Positions 23,292 to 60,392 are shown, numbered from the stretch's first letter. The stretch is 64,000 bases of DNA from Prochilodus magdalenae (GCA_024036415.1 JAMWET010003934.1:553001-617000), one strand, 5' to 3'. Made by a program: numbers and translations. Notes: generated by a model not told the origin, from the sequence alone.

Positions 23292-23974
23292 TGTGGTGCT
23301 TTGCTGATGCTGCCAATATTGGATTTTATCCGTACCACCCAGCACTACTGAAGTGGTCAGTTTGAAACACCAGCTGTATCTTTCTTATTTCCCTTTGACA
23401 TTGACAAAGACCCTTTGCCCTCCTCCTTCTCCACCTTGGTCCCTTCCCCCTCTCACTCTCTCCATCACTGGTCACAGCAGATGCACCCCCTGGGAAGCTA
23501 TTTTCAGGCATCCTAGACCAGTTAGACTCCTGTGTGCTTGAATGGGGTCTATCCATATTGTACACAATCTGTTTGATGCACAGACTTCCCTGACTTTCAT
23601 ATATAATCTATGAATATGGGTTTCTTAGTGGGCTAATTGATACTGAGTCTTTCTGACGCAACAGCAAATGTCGCAAACAATGTAACAATTTTTGTTCTGC
23701 ATTTTCTGTATTGCACTGCATGAAGTTTTTGCATGTAGTTATGCTCATTTTTAGCAGATCATGCAGTTGGTCAGTGTTGACAATATCGAAAGTATAAGGA
23801 TGCTGTTGATCACGGTCGTGATAAAATATACTTGCCACCTCTAAGATTAATGGGATGTTTTGGACTGTAAAGCTGCATACGTGGTAATGGTCTACCAGTA
23901 ACAATACAGTATTGTGGAATGGATTTGGTCGTCTGTGTGCAACTCTTATGTTTTTTGGGGGGTTTTTTGGGGCT

Positions 23975-24075
23975 TTATTGTTCACATACACAGAAAAGGT
24001 GAGTTTCACTGTACAGTGGAATTTCTTCTTTCTGTGCACCACAGGTTTACAATGTAGATAAAATATAGGTAATAA
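23975..24075 (+). mobile_element. Retroposon-tail-like fragment
   Basis: ctttattgttcacatacaca followed by tgtacagtggaatttcttct resembles the TTTATTGTCACAT...CAGTGAAATTCTT 3'-end sequence found in many fish LINE/SINE copies. It is a short, diverged fragment. Confidence 0.35.
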
Positions 24076-27000
24076 AGGTGCGGATAAGAAACATAAAATA
24101 TTGTCAGATCTGCGGATGTTTTGTAGCATAAGGCAAAAAATTGTTTTGCAAGATTCATATAATAATTTGGATAAGAAACTTGACTTTAAAAGCCTCCTGT
24201 TTTGTGTTTTGGACATGTCTTTGAACTGTCTGCACTGAATAAACAGCTTTAGCTGATGTACTACTTAGAGAAAACTGACTGGAAAAGACATGTAGTCCAG
24301 ATGTGAAGTGTGTGAGCATAAGAAACAATGAAGCAGAAACACCAAGTTCAGCAGGTTCATGTTATTGTGGTCAACTTAACCTATATAAACTGGTTTCACC
24401 TAAAAAAGAAAAAATGTTTTTATAATATAAATAAAAAATAACATTAGTATTGCTTTAGTCTTTGTTAATCTGTGCTAAGAACGCTACTGGTTAGGGTATT
24501 TAGAATAGGCTAGATAGCTTTACAAAAATGAACAAGCTAGACAAGCTTACTTTTACTTTGTTTTTGGTTTGGCTTAATTGTCTTCTGTGCATTAACACAT
24601 CCCCAGCTTGAATGTAAAACTAGAATTCAACAGACTTTGCATATTTGTCTGCATAATTGAGTGGTTGAGATGTAAATGAAGTAATTCAGAGTGATTTGAT
24701 GTGAAATTACAGAGAAACTTATAGTCTCTTTCTTTTCTGTGGTGGTGATGGGAACCAGGTGCCACAATATCTTGTTACCCTAATACATTTGCATTAAAAT
24801 GTACACTAACATATTTACCGTATGTAACCATAAGTGAACCTATGAATAAGTGACGTATTGGTAAATCTGAATAAATATTTTTCCAATGGGGACTGTGTGC
24901 TTCTCAAAAAATATATATTCTTAATTGAAAATGATTTAAAGGTATTAAATACTTCTGACATTTGTCTCCGATCACCAGCACTGTTAGCAGTTCTGACATT
25001 TCTTAGGAATGTAGCGTTTCGCATCAAACCACTTTGAATGACTCCTCACATCTTAACCACTTGACAATTTTAGAGCTTTTGAAAAATCATCGGAACCCAG
25101 ATAAAGGATTTGCTCCATCAGCGAAGCTAATGAAAATAAAGGCAAAGCTCATAGATGCCGGTTAACATTGAGTGTAGGGTCATGCTAATAAGTGGCTAGT
25201 GGCTGTCATGTATTGATATGATGTTTGTTTGAACTCTTCCTTTAAACCTCCAAATCCTGTCTGTCTCTTGTAAAATGCTGCTCTGAGACAGTTGCCAAGT
25301 GCATGCCTGTTTTCTCTTGTTGCTTTAAAACTTCTCTTGGTCGAAGCCAGGCACACACAGCTAAGCCTGAAGCTAAAAGAGGCCGCTGGACGGGATTTGT
25401 TTGGTCTTTTGTTGGCTCGAGCGTTCCATGCAGAGAGATGTAGTGCAAGTGCCAACTGTTTCACTGTTGGATTCAGGTATGCAGGTTGTGGCGAGAAATA
25501 CGGAGTGTGGTTTAAGCCGGAGAGGGTGGAAAGCCAAGTGAGTGGGAGCATGCTGGTATTACGTCAGGAGCTGAAGGTGTGTGTAAAGATGTGTTTCCCT
25601 TCTCTGCTTTGTTTAACTTAAAGAAGAAAAGGAGAATTTCTTTTTTTTTTTACTAAACTATAGCTTTAAGTTCGTACTGGAAGAGGCTAATGTAGCTAGT
25701 ATGTAGATGTTCTCTTCTAATAATCGCTGAGCTACCTGCATACCTAAATCATCACATGCTTTTCTCAAGTTGTGTAATCTAAAATAGACTTGCTAATGTG
25801 GTTTCTTAAATTGTTTGGCATACTGGTAAGAGGCGCTAAAAACAATAGCAGCAGCCACCTTAAAGCCCTGATTTTTGTCTGTTGCTTTTGATTTTTATAA
25901 ATGAAAATTTTTTTTTTTTATAAAGTCCTTCAATGTCAGAAACCACATAAGCTGGACTATTTAAAAGTACGTTTAGTCATGCAGTTTGTAAAGTGATAAT
26001 TGTTGATTTATATGCTTTCACAATAAAACAATATATTAACAAAATGAACATTGGGAGGACCTGCAGTCTTTCTCTACAAATCATGACCTCGGGATGATGG
26101 CTTAAACCGCACAGCCTATTTTAGTATTGTTGCTAACCATGAGCACAATTCACCATTTTCTAATGGCTACTTCCAACATTATAACACACCATGCAACAAA
26201 GCAAAAGTCATGTCAAACTGGTTTAATGGACATGATGAGTTCAATGTCTAGAAATTATAACCTGATGAAGGCTCTGCCTTGTTTTATTTCACTACACTGC
26301 TACAGTTGGAGCAGTGGAATTATTCAGGCTGCATTTGTCTTTGTGCAATATATATATATAATTTCATCTTATGATTTTGTCTTTCAAAGGAAAATGTTGC
26401 TTAATATGACCATTTCATTTTAGGTATGCCTTTAATAAGTGTTCAGAATAAGCTATGTAGGTGAAAAAATTAATAAATGTATGTTTATTATAAAATATTT
26501 TTTTGAAATTGATGTTTTAATTAATAAATAATTTTGCATATATACTGAAACAGGCTAACAAGAACTGCTTGTTTTACTGCTTATAACCATTTCCATAGGC
26601 TAATCTAAGATAGCTAAAACTCTATAGTGTAAATGTTGTAATCCAGCAGTTCAGTATGGGCTAATTAGCATAAACTTAATATACTAAAGTTTTTAACCAT
26701 TACATCCAACCATAACGTTACAGTATAACCTAAGATAACTAGAACTATTGTATGTTTTTGTTAATTTTTAAAAAAAGAACAACTGCAAACAATTACTGAA
26801 CCTTTCACTATAAATTCGTCATTGTCATTGCACAGCCGTTATACACACAGTCATGTGTGGTCACACAACATGTGTATGGGCCGCTTACACCACATCTTGA
26901 GCCACATACGTGCCCTACATGCCATGTGCATGTTTTTGCCATATTTAATGCATGGCGGCCCTTTTGCTTGAGACATGCGATTGGACAGGGAAATGTGCTC

Positions 27001-28177
27001 TCAGAGGAAGTGAGCAGGTTGAGCAGTAAACCTGCGTTCTGAAACCAGAGCTCAAGCAAACCTGAAACCTGAGCAGAAGCATATCATCTCTCTTAAAACA
27101 AAACTTCTAAACTGTAACTATATAAGTGAGGTTTTTTTTTCTCACCTTTTACTGTACATTGATATAAATAGTACAGCAGTCGTTCAGGCCAGGAAATAAG
27201 TTCTTAATTCTGAGCTTTCCAAAGTACAATTTACAGTACAATGAATGAATGAGTTGTGAGGACACTACATTCAAACAATCCCAACATTAAAGTGGCAGCT
27301 GTGCACTCAGAAAATAAACCACATGTCTACTAATGGTACTGATTACAGCAAGCGGTTATATAAATAGAAATTTCTAAGATGGAAGTCCGCCTGTCCTTTT
27401 GCATGGCTTCATTAACAATACAAGGCATGTCTGTGTACAGGGCTATTTTTACTAATGTTTAGGTTTATATGGGAAGGACGTTTTATAACCCCAGTGAATT
27501 ATCAAAGCTTGTTCATCAGATTTGCTTCATGCACATTTGAAAGAAATGTGGTTTTGAAATGGCTCGAAGTCGCAGAGCTTATGTTTAAGTGCTGACGTTG
27601 GTGTGTATACTTTAATTGAAAGCTATAGTTTTAAATTTTGGACAGCGAGTTTGGTCGTGTGACGTGTTTACCTTAGCTAGTCTGGCTAAGAAGCTTAAAG
27701 TATATGCTAATTCAATTCCAAGAGATATGAGGCAATAAGATGTCTGTTGTAGATGTTTGTAGTCCACACATAAAAACGAAATCATAAAAAGGAAATGTCT
27801 AGTGTTTCTGAAGTTCAAGGAAACGATTACCTCAAAATTAGCTTTGACTTTTGAGGATGGTTGCTGGAAAGTAATGTTGACAGCAGATATGAAAAGGAGA
27901 AAAGAATTTGGATTGTATAGAAATGCATCAAAACTATTTCTCCTCACGGTGGTACCTTCAGACATTGGCTGATGAGGTACATGGGGTGGGAAGTTGAGTT
28001 TATGGTGAACTATCGCTTTAATACTGTGCTGTTTTCAGGTAAATGGGGTCCGATGGGCCTCTGGTCTCTGGTGAGTAGCGTTGAGGGAGGTGAGCAGATC
28101 AGGTGACAGGTTTTCTGCACTGTAATGCTGTAATAGAGCCAAGCTTCACCTGCACAACAGGTGGCTCATAGAGAGGA

Positions 28178-28226
28178 CTCTCTCTCTCTCTCTGTCTGTC
28201 TCTCTCTCTCTGTCTGTCTCTCTCTC

Positions 28227-28277
<51 letters not shown>

Positions 28278-28330
28278 GTCTGTCTGTCTCTCTTTCTCTC
28301 TCTCTCTGTCTCTGTCTCTCTGTCTGTCTG

Positions 28331-28373
<43 letters not shown>

Positions 28374-28412
28374 GTGTCTCTGTCTCTCTGTCTGTCTCTT
28401 CTGTCTCTCTCT
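28178..28412. repeat. (TC)n/(TCTG)n compound microsatellite
   Basis: About 235 bp of interleaved TC dinucleotides and TCTG tetranucleotides. The open frame reading LSLSVCLS is an artefact. Confidence 0.95.
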
Positions 28413-29554
28413 TGGGTAAGATAAGGCTTCTTTGTTTTGTGTTTTGGTGGCTAAAAACAGACTTGCTCTTTCTGTTTATCTCACATCAGAAAAATAGTAT
28501 CATATAAGTTTACCTTTTTTCTGGTATAACAGTTCAACATTTCCTACTGTAACTTGTGTTACCTTGTGGCTGGTGTATTAGCTTGGGGCTAACATATTAG
28601 CTTCTGACTAGTGTATTAGCTCTGCAGTGGCATATTAGTGTGTAGCTGTTGCTATAGCTTGAGGCTAGAAGTGTGTCATGGCTAGTGTTTACAGAGGGTG
28701 TTCTACTACCCTTGAACATACACATCAGCTTGTGGCTAGTCTGTTATGTTAAGACACTGTTAGTGTATATTAATTTGATGCACCCCGGTCTGTCCTCTGT
28801 GATGTAATGGTGTGAGCCAGGCACAATTGTTTGTGGTGTTATTTTATTGGCATTGGTTTTTGTTTGGTGTAAATCACTCCAGGCTTGATTTTCTAAGCCA
28901 AGCGTGCTACATACATCATTGTATTGCTGAATCCTACAAGATTTTTCTTTTGGATTGTTTCGTTAAGGTAAATCGTCAACTTTATCATTAGCTCAGAGAA
29001 GCCCTTTCAGCCCAAACATGTACATGAACAAGCACTGAAATAACATATTTGCATTGGTAAATGCGGTGAGGGCCTAAATGATAATTTGTAATTAGCATGT
29101 AAAATGCATAATTTTTTTTCTGGTTCATAAACCTTGTAAATGTATTGGGCCCTTAGGTAAATAACTGCAGGATACACAAGTCTGTGTGTATGAGTGAGAC
29201 CGTATCAGTCCCATACTATTTCTGTACCTATATTAATGTATTTGTATATTTATTTTCTGTCATATGTATGTGTTTTGTGTTTAGCTGAATGTGTGGCGAC
29301 TGAATGGTGTGTGAAGTCATGTCAGTTGGGGTTTGAAGTTACAGAGGAATTTCACTCTATTTTTGTGCAGAAAATCAAACAGAAGCAGGAGAGGGAGGAG
29401 GGGAGAGAGAAAGCTACAGATGATGACTGGGTTTCCCTCCTGCTGTCACAGGAAGCAGGATCCCCCCCCTCCGTAATACTGAATCTTTATTTATATGGAC
29501 AGGTAGGATAGGCTGTTGTGTTGGTAATCCTTTTCTGAAAAACGAAAGAAAAAT

Positions 29555-29556
29555 GC

Positions 29557-29620
<64 letters not shown>
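29555..29620. repeat. (TGTC)n microsatellite
   Basis: About 16 copies of TGTC, pure. Confidence 0.95.
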
Positions 29621-29621
<1 letters not shown>

Positions 29622-30180
29622 TTCTTTCATTTTCAAAATCTGCTTACATTAACTTGCATTAAAAGTTCATTTCTTTCCTTCTTTAGTAAAGATTGTAATT
29701 TTTAAGGAGAGGGAGAGAGAGTACAGAAGGGGAGAGGGGTTTCCCTGCCTGCTGTAACAGAGAAACATATTGCGCATGTCTAGAGACGGATGGGTGTATC
29801 AGTGTGCGTCATTGTGGGGAAAGATAGTAAATGTAAACCTACAGAGTGTACATGTGTAATGAAATGGTGAATCACTTATAAACAAGAAACATGTGTAAGT
29901 ACTGTGTGTATAAAGACATACATGATTACTGCAGGCAGCATTTTGAGTAAGATGTGGATAAATCATGTGGAAGACCTAAAGCTGTGAAATCAACGAGGAT
30001 GAGAGAGAAGGATTGCGATGACATGATTTCCCACTGGACTGTGCTTGTCTGTGCTCTACCTCTTCACTCACTCTTTTATTTTACCCTTTTATCTCAACTT
30101 CTCTCATTCACTATCCTTTTTATTTTGTTTACTTTGTAAAAATTAAAGCACTCATTCTCCGTCGTCCTTGATGGAATTTT

Positions 30181-30183
<3 letters not shown>

Positions 30184-30223
<40 letters not shown>
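30184..30223. repeat. (GT)n microsatellite
   Basis: 40 bp of pure GT. Confidence 0.95.
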
Positions 30224-30226
<3 letters not shown>

Positions 30227-30524
30227 AAATAGCTGTTTTCTTCACCCGTTCCTATTTGATTTGGCTCTAGATTACGTCCACCCTTCGTTCTCTCCTTTTC
30301 TTTACCCCTCCCCTCCCCTGTGTGTGTATGTGTGTAGGGTTTATTTAGGAAGTGCAATAGGGAGGGAGAGAAATCCGGCCTGGATAGAGGGAAGGGGGGG
30401 AGGGAGAGAGGGGTGTGTGTGTGTCCCTTCCCCCCCATTCTCCCCCTCTGCTAGCTCTCTCTGCCCTCCTCCTCCTTTTTCTTTGGGCTGCGTTCTAACC
30501 AAATGATGGACAGTGAAGCTAAAA

Positions 30525-30570
<46 letters not shown>
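30525..30570. repeat. (TCTG)n microsatellite
   Basis: About 11 copies of TCTG. It is the same unit as the tract about 0.9 kb upstream. Confidence 0.95.
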
Positions 30571-30914
30571 GAGTGTGGTGGAAAGTAGGGCTAATTTTTA
30601 GGTTTAGGCACAAATGCTCTACTGTACAGTTTGAGTACTGTGTTGGTTTGTGCCCAAACCCCCATTTTACCCTCCCTTAATCTTTTTTTTCTTCTTTCTG
30701 GTGATAGAACAGCATGTGTGTTTCAGCATGAGGGTCTTTGTGTTTTCTGTAGTGGGCTCTTTATGTGCGAGAACTCGGTAGCAATGTATCTTGGAGGAAA
30801 GATCGTCTAACCATTAAAAGGATGTATGTAAGAGGGAGAGAGAGAGTGTGTTGGAGTGCGCATGCGTGCATTCTTAAGCAGTGACGGAAGGCTAACAGCA
30901 CTGTAGCAGAGAAA

Positions 30915-31016
<102 letters not shown>

Positions 31017-31719
31017 ACCAACGAGTCGTTTAATTTCAGAAGAAAACACTTCAATTACACCCAAACACAGAAACCTCCCTTTTCTTTACATTTCTCCTTC
31101 TCCCTTTCTCTGCACTCACTCTCTGCTCTCTCTCTCTTAATGCTCGCTCTCGCTCTTAAAAGCCGTCTCTGTAACCCCTCCGCCGTTTGTCTCGCTGATC
31201 TCGTGCTGTCTCAGTTGCATGGGAGTTTGGGAAATGTGGAAAAAAAAATGTGCTAATACAATTTGAATAAGTTGTATTATCTCTAAAGCCAAAGTGGTCT
31301 GACATCATGGCACTGATATGTTAACTAGAAATGCTGAAATTTAAGAGACCAATATCAGTTATTTTAGGTCTACGTATATGCTGGTACCAGTAAACATAGG
31401 AAAATCGTGGCTTAATTCACTTAATAAAATGAATAAATTGCAGATATATAAGTGCAATAGTCACCAGCATCTTTGTACAATGAATACATTTTCAATGTTA
31501 GTTTAAAATATTAATCCAAATCATCTGTCCAGTTAAAGATTCATTTTCTTAATCTTATTACGTATGATTTTGACATCCTTGTCCATCCTTAATTTTTTCC
31601 CCCTCTGTTTTCTGTCTGTGATGTATGATCCAGTCATAATAGAGGTGTAATCTAGGGCCTGTTCTGTCCTGGCATCTGCCTCTTCCTTTAATCCACCCCC
31701 CTTATCTCTCATTGTTTAT

Positions 31720-31721
<2 letters not shown>

Positions 31722-31759
<38 letters not shown>
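31722..31759. repeat. (CA)n microsatellite
   Basis: 38 bp of CA, opposite in strand sense to the flanking GT tracts. Confidence 0.95.
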
Positions 31760-31763
<4 letters not shown>

Positions 31764-32107
31764 TTCTAAACGCCCACATTTGGAATTATGCTGTAATTCC
31801 TCTATTGCCACCCTGTTTGTTGTTATGGGGAGGCGCGAGGGGGTCAGGGGAGTGTGTCAGTATGACATATTTAGCCTCCCCTTGACTGGGATTAAACATT
31901 ACTTGACAGCAAAGCTCCTGATTGGCTGGCTGGTCGTTTTTTATCTGTCTTCTTCTGTAATCCTGCCTCATTTAAGCAGCACAGCTCTTCTCTTCCTCCA
32001 TCTCTCGTTGTCTAACACCAGGCTTCAGTAAATTATTTATCTTTTTTTGTCTTTCCATCCGTTTCTCTCTTTCAGTCCCACTATTACACGTACAGTCATG
32101 CTGTTCC

Positions 32108-32212
<105 letters not shown>

Positions 32213-32596
32213 GCCCTGTAACACCCAGGATGTCCCCAGGATGATGGAAAATATTAGCCCAAGGACAGTAGCACATATGAGAAATTTGTCTGTCTTCATG
32301 AATATGGAACTGTCCAGTCAAATATGAGTACTTAAAATTGAGTAGCTGCCAATTCTGATCCAATAATTCTATTTTCATAAACAAAGCAGACACTAGATAA
32401 GCTAGGGTCCCAAGGGGTGGGTGGGTGTGTGTGTGCGTGCGTGCGTGCGTGTACTTTTCACACTAAAAGAAACAGCAAAATTGCAGCTTTAGGTCATAGC
32501 TTTATACAGTGTAACAGTTTGTCAAGTGTATATGAAGTCAGACAGCAGTAGGAAATAATATTGAAGTGCAGTGTTCATATACTTCAAGTAGTGTTT

Positions 32597-32950
32597 TCAT
32601 GATCTGGTCTGTGCTGATGGTGTGAGCAGCTCCACGGTAGTTGTTTTAGAGCCGAGTGGTTCGGGCTTAAATGTTCTGATATTCTGTCCCACATGGCAGC
32701 AGGTTGAGCGGCAGTGGCTGGGTTGTGTGAGGTCTGAGGTGATAGTGTTTTTTCTTAGACGTTTATTATAAATGTACTGATGTGTTGAGCAGTTTTCACC
32801 ACAGTTTGATGGGCCTCCCATTCCTTGGTGCAGCTAGTCAGGATGCTCTCCACTGTGGACCCATAGAAGCTACAAAGGAGCTCATGTTGGAGGTTGACCT
32901 ATCTCAACCTCCTAAAGAAAAGAAGGCATTGTTGGACCTTTAAGCATTGA
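32597..32950 (-). mobile_element. Decayed LINE (L2/Rex-like) reverse-transcriptase C-terminus
   Basis: Read on the minus strand, 32945 to about 32810 gives an interrupted frame with KVQQCLLFFRRLR, a stop, then FYGSTVESILTSCT. A shifted frame then gives YNKRLRKNTITSDLTQPSHC and IRTFKPEPLGSKTT. This is the typical 3' part of the second open frame of fish non-LTR retrotransposons, just after the polymerase core. It has a stop codon and at least one frameshift, so it is a dead 5'-truncated copy. Confidence 0.8.
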
Positions 32951-33635
32951 CCTAGATATCAGTTAGACTCCAGTGAATAAAAAAAAATGAAATCACTTTT
33001 CAAAAGGAAAGAGAGCTACAAAAAAGTCATAAAAGTGCATTAATATGTCATAATGCTGTGTAATATATGTATTTTTTTTCATGTTTTAATGTCGTTTTGT
33101 GGACATTTTGAGCTAGTGTTTAGTGCTCAAAGGGGAGTAAAGGGTGGCAGGGGAAACACTATCAGCATTTAAAAGATGGCAAATAGTAAAACACAAGATG
33201 AGCGTTGAGGTTGGGAAGTGCAGAGCAGAGAGCTTTAGAGCTAGGCACAGAAACACTCAAATAATACCCAAATACAAAGACCATGTGTGCGGCGTGGGAG
33301 GGGGCGTCTCCGTCTCTCAGTCTTGGTGAGATCATTCACAGTGATCGTATTGAAAGGATGGATAAAGGGAAGAAAGGCTGCCTCCATGTTGTTTTTCATT
33401 CTTCTCCATTCATGGCGGCTCATACCGAAAGTGCAGGCCCTCCTCCTAGTGGTCGTGAAGTGCCACTGCACCCTGCTGCAGTTTATTTATTTATTTTTGC
33501 TGTTGTGGCTGCGTTCACCTTGCGCAGTTTGTTCAGCCATTTTTTCCCCTATTAATTAAATGTCCTAAGGTTTGTAGACGTCTGCTTCATCAATTTCTTC
33601 TGGAATCAAAGATATTGCTAGAGAGTTTAACCCCC

Positions 33636-33745
33636 TTTGCTAGATGTAGGAACATTGCTGTGAGAATTTGATTGCATTTAACCCCAGTAGCATTAGTGAG
33701 GTCGGGTGCTGACGTTGGATAATTAGTTATAGATCAAACATGCTG
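33636..33745 (-). mobile_element. Tc1-like transposon fragment
   Basis: The segment tagatgtaggaacattgctg...agcattagtgaggtcgggtg...gttggataatta is similar to the same part of the larger Tc1-like copy at 62.8-63.9 kb (tagatgttggaacatcgcta...agcattagagaggtcagcta). It is an internal fragment; no termini were seen. Confidence 0.6.
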
Positions 33746-34504
33746 TGTACATAAGTGATCAGCTATGTCAGCGATAAGGCCACCGTGAGGTATCTGAATT
33801 TGCTCAGTTTCTTAATAGTAGCGCTGTCTGATATGTATTTGATTATTGTTGGAAGTTTAAAGAGGGGGCAGTTCTTCCGGGTCAATGTAAGCTGATAATC
33901 AGCATCTGTGTTCATCTGATTTTATATATATATAGTTTCTTTTCCTGGCGCTTAAAATGCCAAATCTTTACAGGACTGCTTTAAATTCCTCAGGGGGTTT
34001 CACATATTCATTGGCTTTACAAAGTCTCACATCATACTATTTAAAATGCTGTACAAAGTGTTTTTGTTGTGTAAACAGGCTAGTGCTAATACTGATCTCA
34101 GTATGTTTTCTATCTTATATGATGACTTTTTTTAGTTTAAACTTGTAATGCTAGTGTTCTGATGCTCGTGTCTTCTGTAAAATTACCTTCTTTAACTTTG
34201 GTAACTTCTGTTGCTGACTTTTGCAAACTGGGTAACTTATCTAATGTTAATTTCTCTTTACACTTTTTTAAAATTGTTGGCATTGATGTATGATTTTATT
34301 AAAAAAAAGATCTGATTGCATTACATTTCTGTTGGTCCATTCATTATGCAGTGTTTACACTATGTTAATAGTATTTACAATGGGTTTAAAAGTAAATAAG
34401 GTCCCCCCCCCAGTTAATGATACCTGTAAACTGTATTATGTGGACTTTTTCCTAAGTATGTGCGTTACTCTAATGTGACTTCTCTCTTTTCTTTCTGCCT
34501 TTAG

Positions 34505-34630
34505 GCCCTGTGGATGCACTTAGATGTGTGCAATGAGTGCTGTGGCTGGCATGCGTCAGTGTTTCGGATTGTGCTCTGGACTCAGTAGGACTCGAGACTC
34601 GCAGCAGCAGCGCAGAGAGCACCGAGCGTC
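34505..34630 (+). promoter_or_regulatory. kmt2e: kmt2e 5' leader in exon 2 with two uORFs
   Basis: The acceptor is ctgcctttag at 34504. The leader has an ATG at 34514 (24 codons, TAG at 34586-34588, in frame with the main start) and an ATG at 34524 (36 codons) whose TGA at 34632-34634 overlaps the main start in ATGA. The in-frame TAG shows that the main ATG at 34631 is the first usable one. Confidence 0.7.
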
Positions 34631-58036
<23,406 letters not shown>

Positions 58037-59285
58037 CACACCTACTACTTCTGCCCCGAAAAGACTCACCTGGAGAGATCTGGGCAGTGGACATGGACAT
58101 GGTGTTAACATATGAAACTCAACCTTGTAAATATTTTCTATTTTACACATGGCCGAATGAAAAACAGGAACTTGGAGAAAGAACAGAAGGGTACCCTTTT
58201 AAAAAAAAAAAAGAGAAGAAAAGAAAAACAAAAAAACATTGAAAAAGTACAGGACTGTAAAACAATCTGGAAAGACTTTATGTAAAACAAGAAGGTGGAT
58301 TAGTGGTGCTTCATTACTTACTCACAACCCCCCTCTCCCTCTCTTTCTCTCGTCCAGGCTTAGGTTATTTGTCTGTTGTTTCCCCCCCTCCCCTTGTTGT
58401 TTTCTTTCCACCTTCCTGTGGACCCCCCCCTCCTTTTCTTGTTGTTTCTGTATGATGGACATTCCAACCCCCTCCCAACCCACCACCATTTTAGTTTTAT
58501 TAGTGGTTCATTTATAGCAAAAAGAAATGTTTTTTTTGTATAGAGAAAACAAAATACAGAATTATTATTTTTTTTAATCCTTCATGTAACAAGACAAAAA
58601 AAAAAAGAAAAAACAAAATATCTGCACGGCTGCAGAAAAATTCAGAAGAGACCTTTCTGGTAGGCCGCTTCACAGCTCCAGGAGTGTGCACTTCTCTGTG
58701 TGTGAGTGCGAATGAGTGAGTGAGTGAGAGTGTGTGAGCAATGAGGAGAAAGGGGGAATGAAAAGGGTTTGTATGTGCTTGTTTGTCTGTATTAATGTGT
58801 TGTGTGCGTGTGTGTGAGAGAAGGTGAGTAAGCTAACCCAGGCTGTGTTAGCCTGATTGAAAGTTTGTTCCTGTTGGCCGTAAGCGGTTTATTTTTGAAT
58901 ATCAATGGTTATTTGTAGAAAGTGTAATTTAATGTATAGGTGGTTTACTCCAGCTTTCTCCAGAAACAGGTGTAAATATTGGCTTCTTTTCTTTTCTATG
59001 CTTGTACAATTTGCTCCCATCCCATTTTGGAATATGGTTGTAAATATGAGCGGCTCTTGGCAAAAAAAGGAAAACAAACAAACGAAAAAAAAGCTGAATG
59101 TTTCTGTGACCGTAGCACTATTTTTATTTCCTTCTCTCTGGATTTATTCAATTTGTCTCTCTCTTTTATTTTTTATTATTCGTGTGTGAGTGTATGTGTG
59201 TGTGAAGAGCAGAGGCTCACAGACACAACACTGGTTGGATATTTTCATGGTTCATTATAATAAATCACTGTAATGACAGTTTTAT
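58037..59285 (+). other. kmt2e: kmt2e 3' UTR
   Basis: Non-coding, with long A-rich (58201-58240, 58590-58620) and pyrimidine-rich (58327-58440) tracts. Ends about 20 bp after AATAAA at 59259-59264 in cattataataaatcac, the best poly(A) signal. Confidence 0.7.
59259..59264 (+). terminator. kmt2e: kmt2e poly(A) signal
   Basis: AATAAA about 1.22 kb past the stop. It closes a region that otherwise looks like continuous 3' UTR. Confidence 0.6.
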
Positions 59286-59549
59286 ACCACCTCGGCCATC
59301 TTGTCTCTTCTTGTACGTCTGAGCTGAACTTGAACAGTTTTAAGGTTTTTGAATAAGCTCATGAATGTATGCAACTCTTCGACCCCACCTCCGACACATG
59401 CACTAAAGAGCAACCAACATAGAGGCTTTTGGTTCTGATTAATTTATCACTTTAAATGATCCTGTTCCACCTTTAAATGAACATAACCTGAGGTTACTTA
59501 TACAGCTTGTTTTGTAGAAGGTAAAAGACCCAGGATTCTTTAGACAGAC

Positions 59550-59602
59550 TGCTAGACAGACAGACACTTTATTGATCCCGAAGGACATTTAGCAAACACT
59601 CT
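59550..59602. mobile_element. Retroposon-tail-like fragment
   Basis: agacagacagacactttattgatcccgaaggacattta contains the ACTTTATTGATCCC-GAAGGA motif typical of 3' ends of fish non-LTR elements. Short and isolated. Confidence 0.4.
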
Positions 59603-60390
59603 TTACTGAAGCCAGAGTGTTGGAATGCTGGTAAAATTGACAAAACAAATCCCATTTAAACAGAAAAATATCCGTTAGCTGAAGTCACTTATACAATATC
59701 AAATCAGATTTATATGCTAACCCAGGTGTAGAAATAAACGTGGCCTTTGTGGGGGTGTATGTGATAGTTGCAATTTCTAAAGGCTTTCTGTGCCACAGTG
59801 TCATCACATCAGACTCCAGCCCAACTACAGTGCTCTCATATCTGGTCCAGCATGTTTGCTGACAGTCAGACTATACATATCCATGAGAATGTTCCACTTC
59901 CACTATAGCTATTACCCATAACATTGCAATCCCCTCACTATAAGGCATGCGTGTCCACTTATATGCATGTCCACAAGTCCCAGCCTCCTCCCAGAGAAGA
60001 CATAACTTGGTCCATCCCTAAAACTGGCTGTGACATTAAGCTATGATGCAGATTTTATATGACCTATTATTCTTATGTCTAATTACATTAAGTAATTCAT
60101 TAACACTGTAGGATACTGTTTATAAGGCTACATGACAACTACATAGGCCTCTCATTATAACTGACAAACATTTATGCCAGCTGGAGTCACCTGTCTTCAA
60201 AGATGCTTTCGCTAAGTTTGATCAAATGTGACCTTTAATCAGAATAAACATTTCTACATAATTATGGAAGTTCTCATGGCAAGCTTATGTAGCTATCATT
60301 TTTACAGGATTTTAGCTGATGCTCTTGTGTAATCATATTACGGATAGGGCCAATGTAGTGATCAGAGGCTTACCCAAGGACTCTTCTTGA
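59603..60390. other. Non-coding stretch, nothing recognised
   Basis: AT-rich intergenic DNA downstream of kmt2e, without open frames of note. Confidence 0.5.
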
Positions 60391-60392
60391 TG

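Noticed and set aside
28161..28424. Repeat-encoded LSLSVCLS protein
   Set aside because: Translation of a TC/TCTG microsatellite.
32597..32821. 74-codon minus-strand frame as a host gene
   Set aside because: Its sequence matches the end of a LINE reverse transcriptase with a frameshift and stop upstream, so it is a transposon relic.
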